Below, one piece after another: positions 62,866-64,000 of a DNA stretch of 64,000 bases; positions within the stretch are counted from its first letter, which is position 1, and each line of letters begins with the position of its first letter. Under the pieces are notes generated by a model. That model did not search any database, was not told the DNA's origin, and was given only the letters and a program-made list of their open reading frames with translations. The position numbers were made by a program, and so were the translations under genes. Origin of the DNA: Gammaproteobacteria bacterium. Its GTDB lineage: Bacteria > Gemmatimonadota > Gemmatimonadetes > Longimicrobiales > Gaopeijiaceae. The stretch spans positions 52,953 through 116,952 of the forward strand of contig JAPPJO010000038.1 in assembly GCA_028820325.1 (NCBI GenBank), written 5' to 3'.

Positions 62866-63163
62866 TGCACTGGCGAGCGCGCGCTGCAGCAGGAGTCCAA
62901 GCTCGTTGTCCTTGCAATACAGCGCGTAGATGGGGCGTTCCGATCTGATCCGTGCCTCCCGGTGCAGGGCGGGCGACCGTGATTTTGTCAGCCCTTGCCC
63001 GTATGCGCTCGACTATCGCAATATGGGAGGAACACCGTTTCGTCGCGCCGGTCAGGATACCGGGTTTCATCCTGTATTTGTTTCCGGGTATTATACCGGA
63101 CTTTTTACCGGGTGATCGCTTCCTGAAGTCGAAGAGCTATGCAGAACATGGTTGCCGGGATAA

Positions 63164-63203
63164 TCGACTTTTTTTCGTATATAGCATCGACTTTTTTTCG
63201 TAT
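63164..63203. repeat. Two direct repeats with 7-T tracts upstream of the copy-2 sigma-54 promoter
   Basis: TCGACTTTTTTTCGTAT occurs at 63164-63180 and again at 63187-63203, 23 bp apart. Degenerate versions occur in copy 1 (CGTAT at 47974-47978 and 47998-48002). They sit about 110-150 bp upstream of the -24/-12 element, a usual distance for enhancer-binding sites. Confidence 0.75.
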
Positions 63204-63312
63204 CAGAAAACAGTGGTCGGTTTCGATAATCCGAGGATTTTCGTGGATGTCGAATGCCGTGGAGTAGGGCGTACAGTCCGTAACTGATTGAAAAACAAGC
63301 AGATCTCAAAGT

Positions 63313-63327
63313 TGGCACCACTTTTGC
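63313..63327 (+). promoter_or_regulatory. Sigma-54 (-24/-12) promoter of giant lipoprotein, copy 2
   Basis: TGGCACCACTTTTGC is a perfect TGGCAC-N5-TTGC with GG-N10-GC spacing, 70 nt before the ATG. It is conserved with copy 1 although flanking bases differ. Confidence 0.86.
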
Positions 63328-63396
63328 GAGTCCCGGGGGACGCGACTCTTTCCAGCCACTTCAGGCCGGTTTTCATTCCCAACCCCAGGAGGTTCC

Positions 63397-64000
63397 ATGA
63401 ACCGACTCAAAATCCTTGCCACGGCAACGCTGGTGGCGCTGGCCTTCACTGCCTGCGACGAGGGCACTCCACCGCCGGTGGAGCCCCCGCCGCCGCCGAC
63501 TCCCGTGGGAACCATCTCCGGGTCGGTGACGATTGAAGGCACGGCCGCCGCCGGCATCACCGCCACCCTTTCCTCCGGTGCCACCACGACCACCGGGGCG
63601 GGGGGCAACTTCGCCTTCTCGGGTGTGGAAGCCGGGACCTACACGGTCACGATCAGCGGCTTTCCCGAGGACGCGACGTTCGCCCAGGTGACGCAGTCCG
63701 CGACCATCGCGACCGAGGGTCAGAACGTTCAACTCAACTTCGCCGGTGAGTACATCCGCTCCTCCGCGGTGGTCGGCAGCGTGGTTGCGGCCGACGCCAT
63801 GATGAGCGGCGGCGACGGCCAGCCCGAGACGCTGGCCGGCGTGACGGTCACGCTCGACGGCGAGCACGCCATGGGCGAGATCATGGAGACCGGCATGGAC
63901 GGCGGCTTCGCCTTCACCGGGCTCCGGGCCGGCACCTACACGGTGACGATCAGCGACTTCCCGGAGGACGTCTCCTTCGAGACGGTGAGCGTCGAGGTCG
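63397..64000 (+). CDS. Giant repeat-rich surface lipoprotein, module copy 2, 3'-truncated by the window edge
   Basis: ATG 63397 follows AGGAGG (63387-63392) and the frame is open for 201 codons to the window end. The start is nearly identical to copy 1: the signal peptide MNRLKILATATL, the lipobox Cys at residue 20 (FTACDEG), the Pro-rich linker and the first two carboxypeptidase-regulatory-like repeats (each ending in the F-A-G-E-Y-I-R type motif). Differences are single substitutions. The rest of the protein lies outside the window. Confidence 0.9.
   Translation, partial: MNRLKILATATLVALAFTACDEGTPPPVEPPPPPTPVGTISGSVTIEGTAAAGITATLSSGATTTTGAGGNFAFSGVEAGTYTVTISGFPEDATFAQVTQSATIATEGQNVQLNFAGEYIRSSAVVGSVVAADAMMSGGDGQPETLAGVTVTLDGEHAMGEIMETGMDGGFAFTGLRAGTYTVTISDFPEDVSFETVSVEV

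Larger units (their letters stand above)
62866..63396. promoter_or_regulatory. Regulatory region between HTH/TnpB-like operon and giant lipoprotein, copy 2
   Basis: The first part (to about 62950-62990) is probably N-terminal coding sequence of the HTH gene. From about 62995 to 63396 it is a divergent AT-rich control region with the same conserved blocks as copy 1: a CTATCGCAATATGG segment (about 63013-63026), T-tract repeats (63164-63203), a TATCAGAAAACAGTGGTCG block, AGTCCGTAACT and the sigma-54 promoter. No other gene is visible. Confidence 0.7.
57298..64000. repeat. Duplicated regulator/surface-lipoprotein module, copy 2 (truncated by window end)
   Basis: It repeats the gene order of 42689-52722. 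The TnpB-like and HTH stops have the same offset (14841 bp) from copy 1, while the kinase (14609), LuxR (14887) and lipoprotein (15201) offsets differ, so insertions or deletions have accumulated between conserved genes. The lipoprotein is cut at the window edge, so whether a second autotransporter follows is unknown. Confidence 0.9.

Noticed and set aside
1..64000. CRISPR arrays, tRNA or rRNA genes
   Set aside because: No regularly spaced repeats with unique spacers and no tRNA-like or rRNA-like sequence were recognised by eye; a tRNA scan was not possible.

Overview
The window is high-GC and gene-dense. It encodes TonB-dependent and SusC/SusD-type outer-membrane uptake proteins, many secreted or lipid-anchored amidohydrolases and hydrolases, a DUF1592-DUF1552-ankyrin cluster, and a membrane-anchored DtxR-FeoA fusion next to FeoB. 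Together these suggest a Gram-negative heterotroph that scavenges peptides and polymers, most likely of the phylum Gemmatimonadota. That assignment is inferred from gene content only; there is no rRNA or other marker gene in the window.

Layout. 0-5.5 kb: the end of an ABC exporter, a TonB-dependent receptor and a lipoprotein-like amidohydrolase. 5.5-11.5 kb: tryptophan 2,3-dioxygenase, an orphan 5'-3' exonuclease, a secreted amidohydrolase, a serine beta-lactamase-like hydrolase and a radical SAM protein. 11.7-18.7 kb: a same-strand run of exported catabolic enzymes (two amidohydrolases, a Tat-exported NAD-epimerase-like protein, a creatininase-like protein, a CocE-type hydrolase). 18.9-29.2 kb: the DUF1592, DUF1552 and ankyrin genes, then a SusC/SusD pair. 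29.3-33.3 kb: two tandem paralogous lipoproteins, an MBL hydrolase, an Fpg/Nei glycosylase and an AAA ATPase. 33.4-36.7 kb: an iron uptake operon with a twin DtxR-type operator. 36.8-42.6 kb: an Ada-like/ExoIII repair operon, an M16 protease, a polyprenol-kinase-like protein and a PAP2 phosphatase.

42.7-64.0 kb is the most unusual region. A five-gene module occurs twice in tandem, about 14.6-15.2 kb apart: (i) a one-piece GAF-histidine kinase-receiver-winged helix protein on the minus strand; (ii) a PAS-LuxR regulator on the plus strand; (iii) a TnpB-derived protein that has lost all recognisable RuvC catalytic positions and the zinc finger; (iv) an AraC-like double-HTH protein whose stop codon overlaps the start of iii; (v) divergently, a giant repeat-rich surface lipoprotein. 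Both lipoprotein genes are preceded by a textbook sigma-54 (-24/-12) promoter and conserved upstream T-tract repeats. A 1463-residue fibronectin-III autotransporter lies between the copies. The second lipoprotein is cut by the window end.

Working model (inference): the module is a surface-protein expression locus in which sensory kinase-regulators, LuxR proteins and a domesticated nuclease-dead TnpB co-translated with an HTH protein control sigma-54-dependent expression of the large lipoprotein and perhaps the autotransporter.
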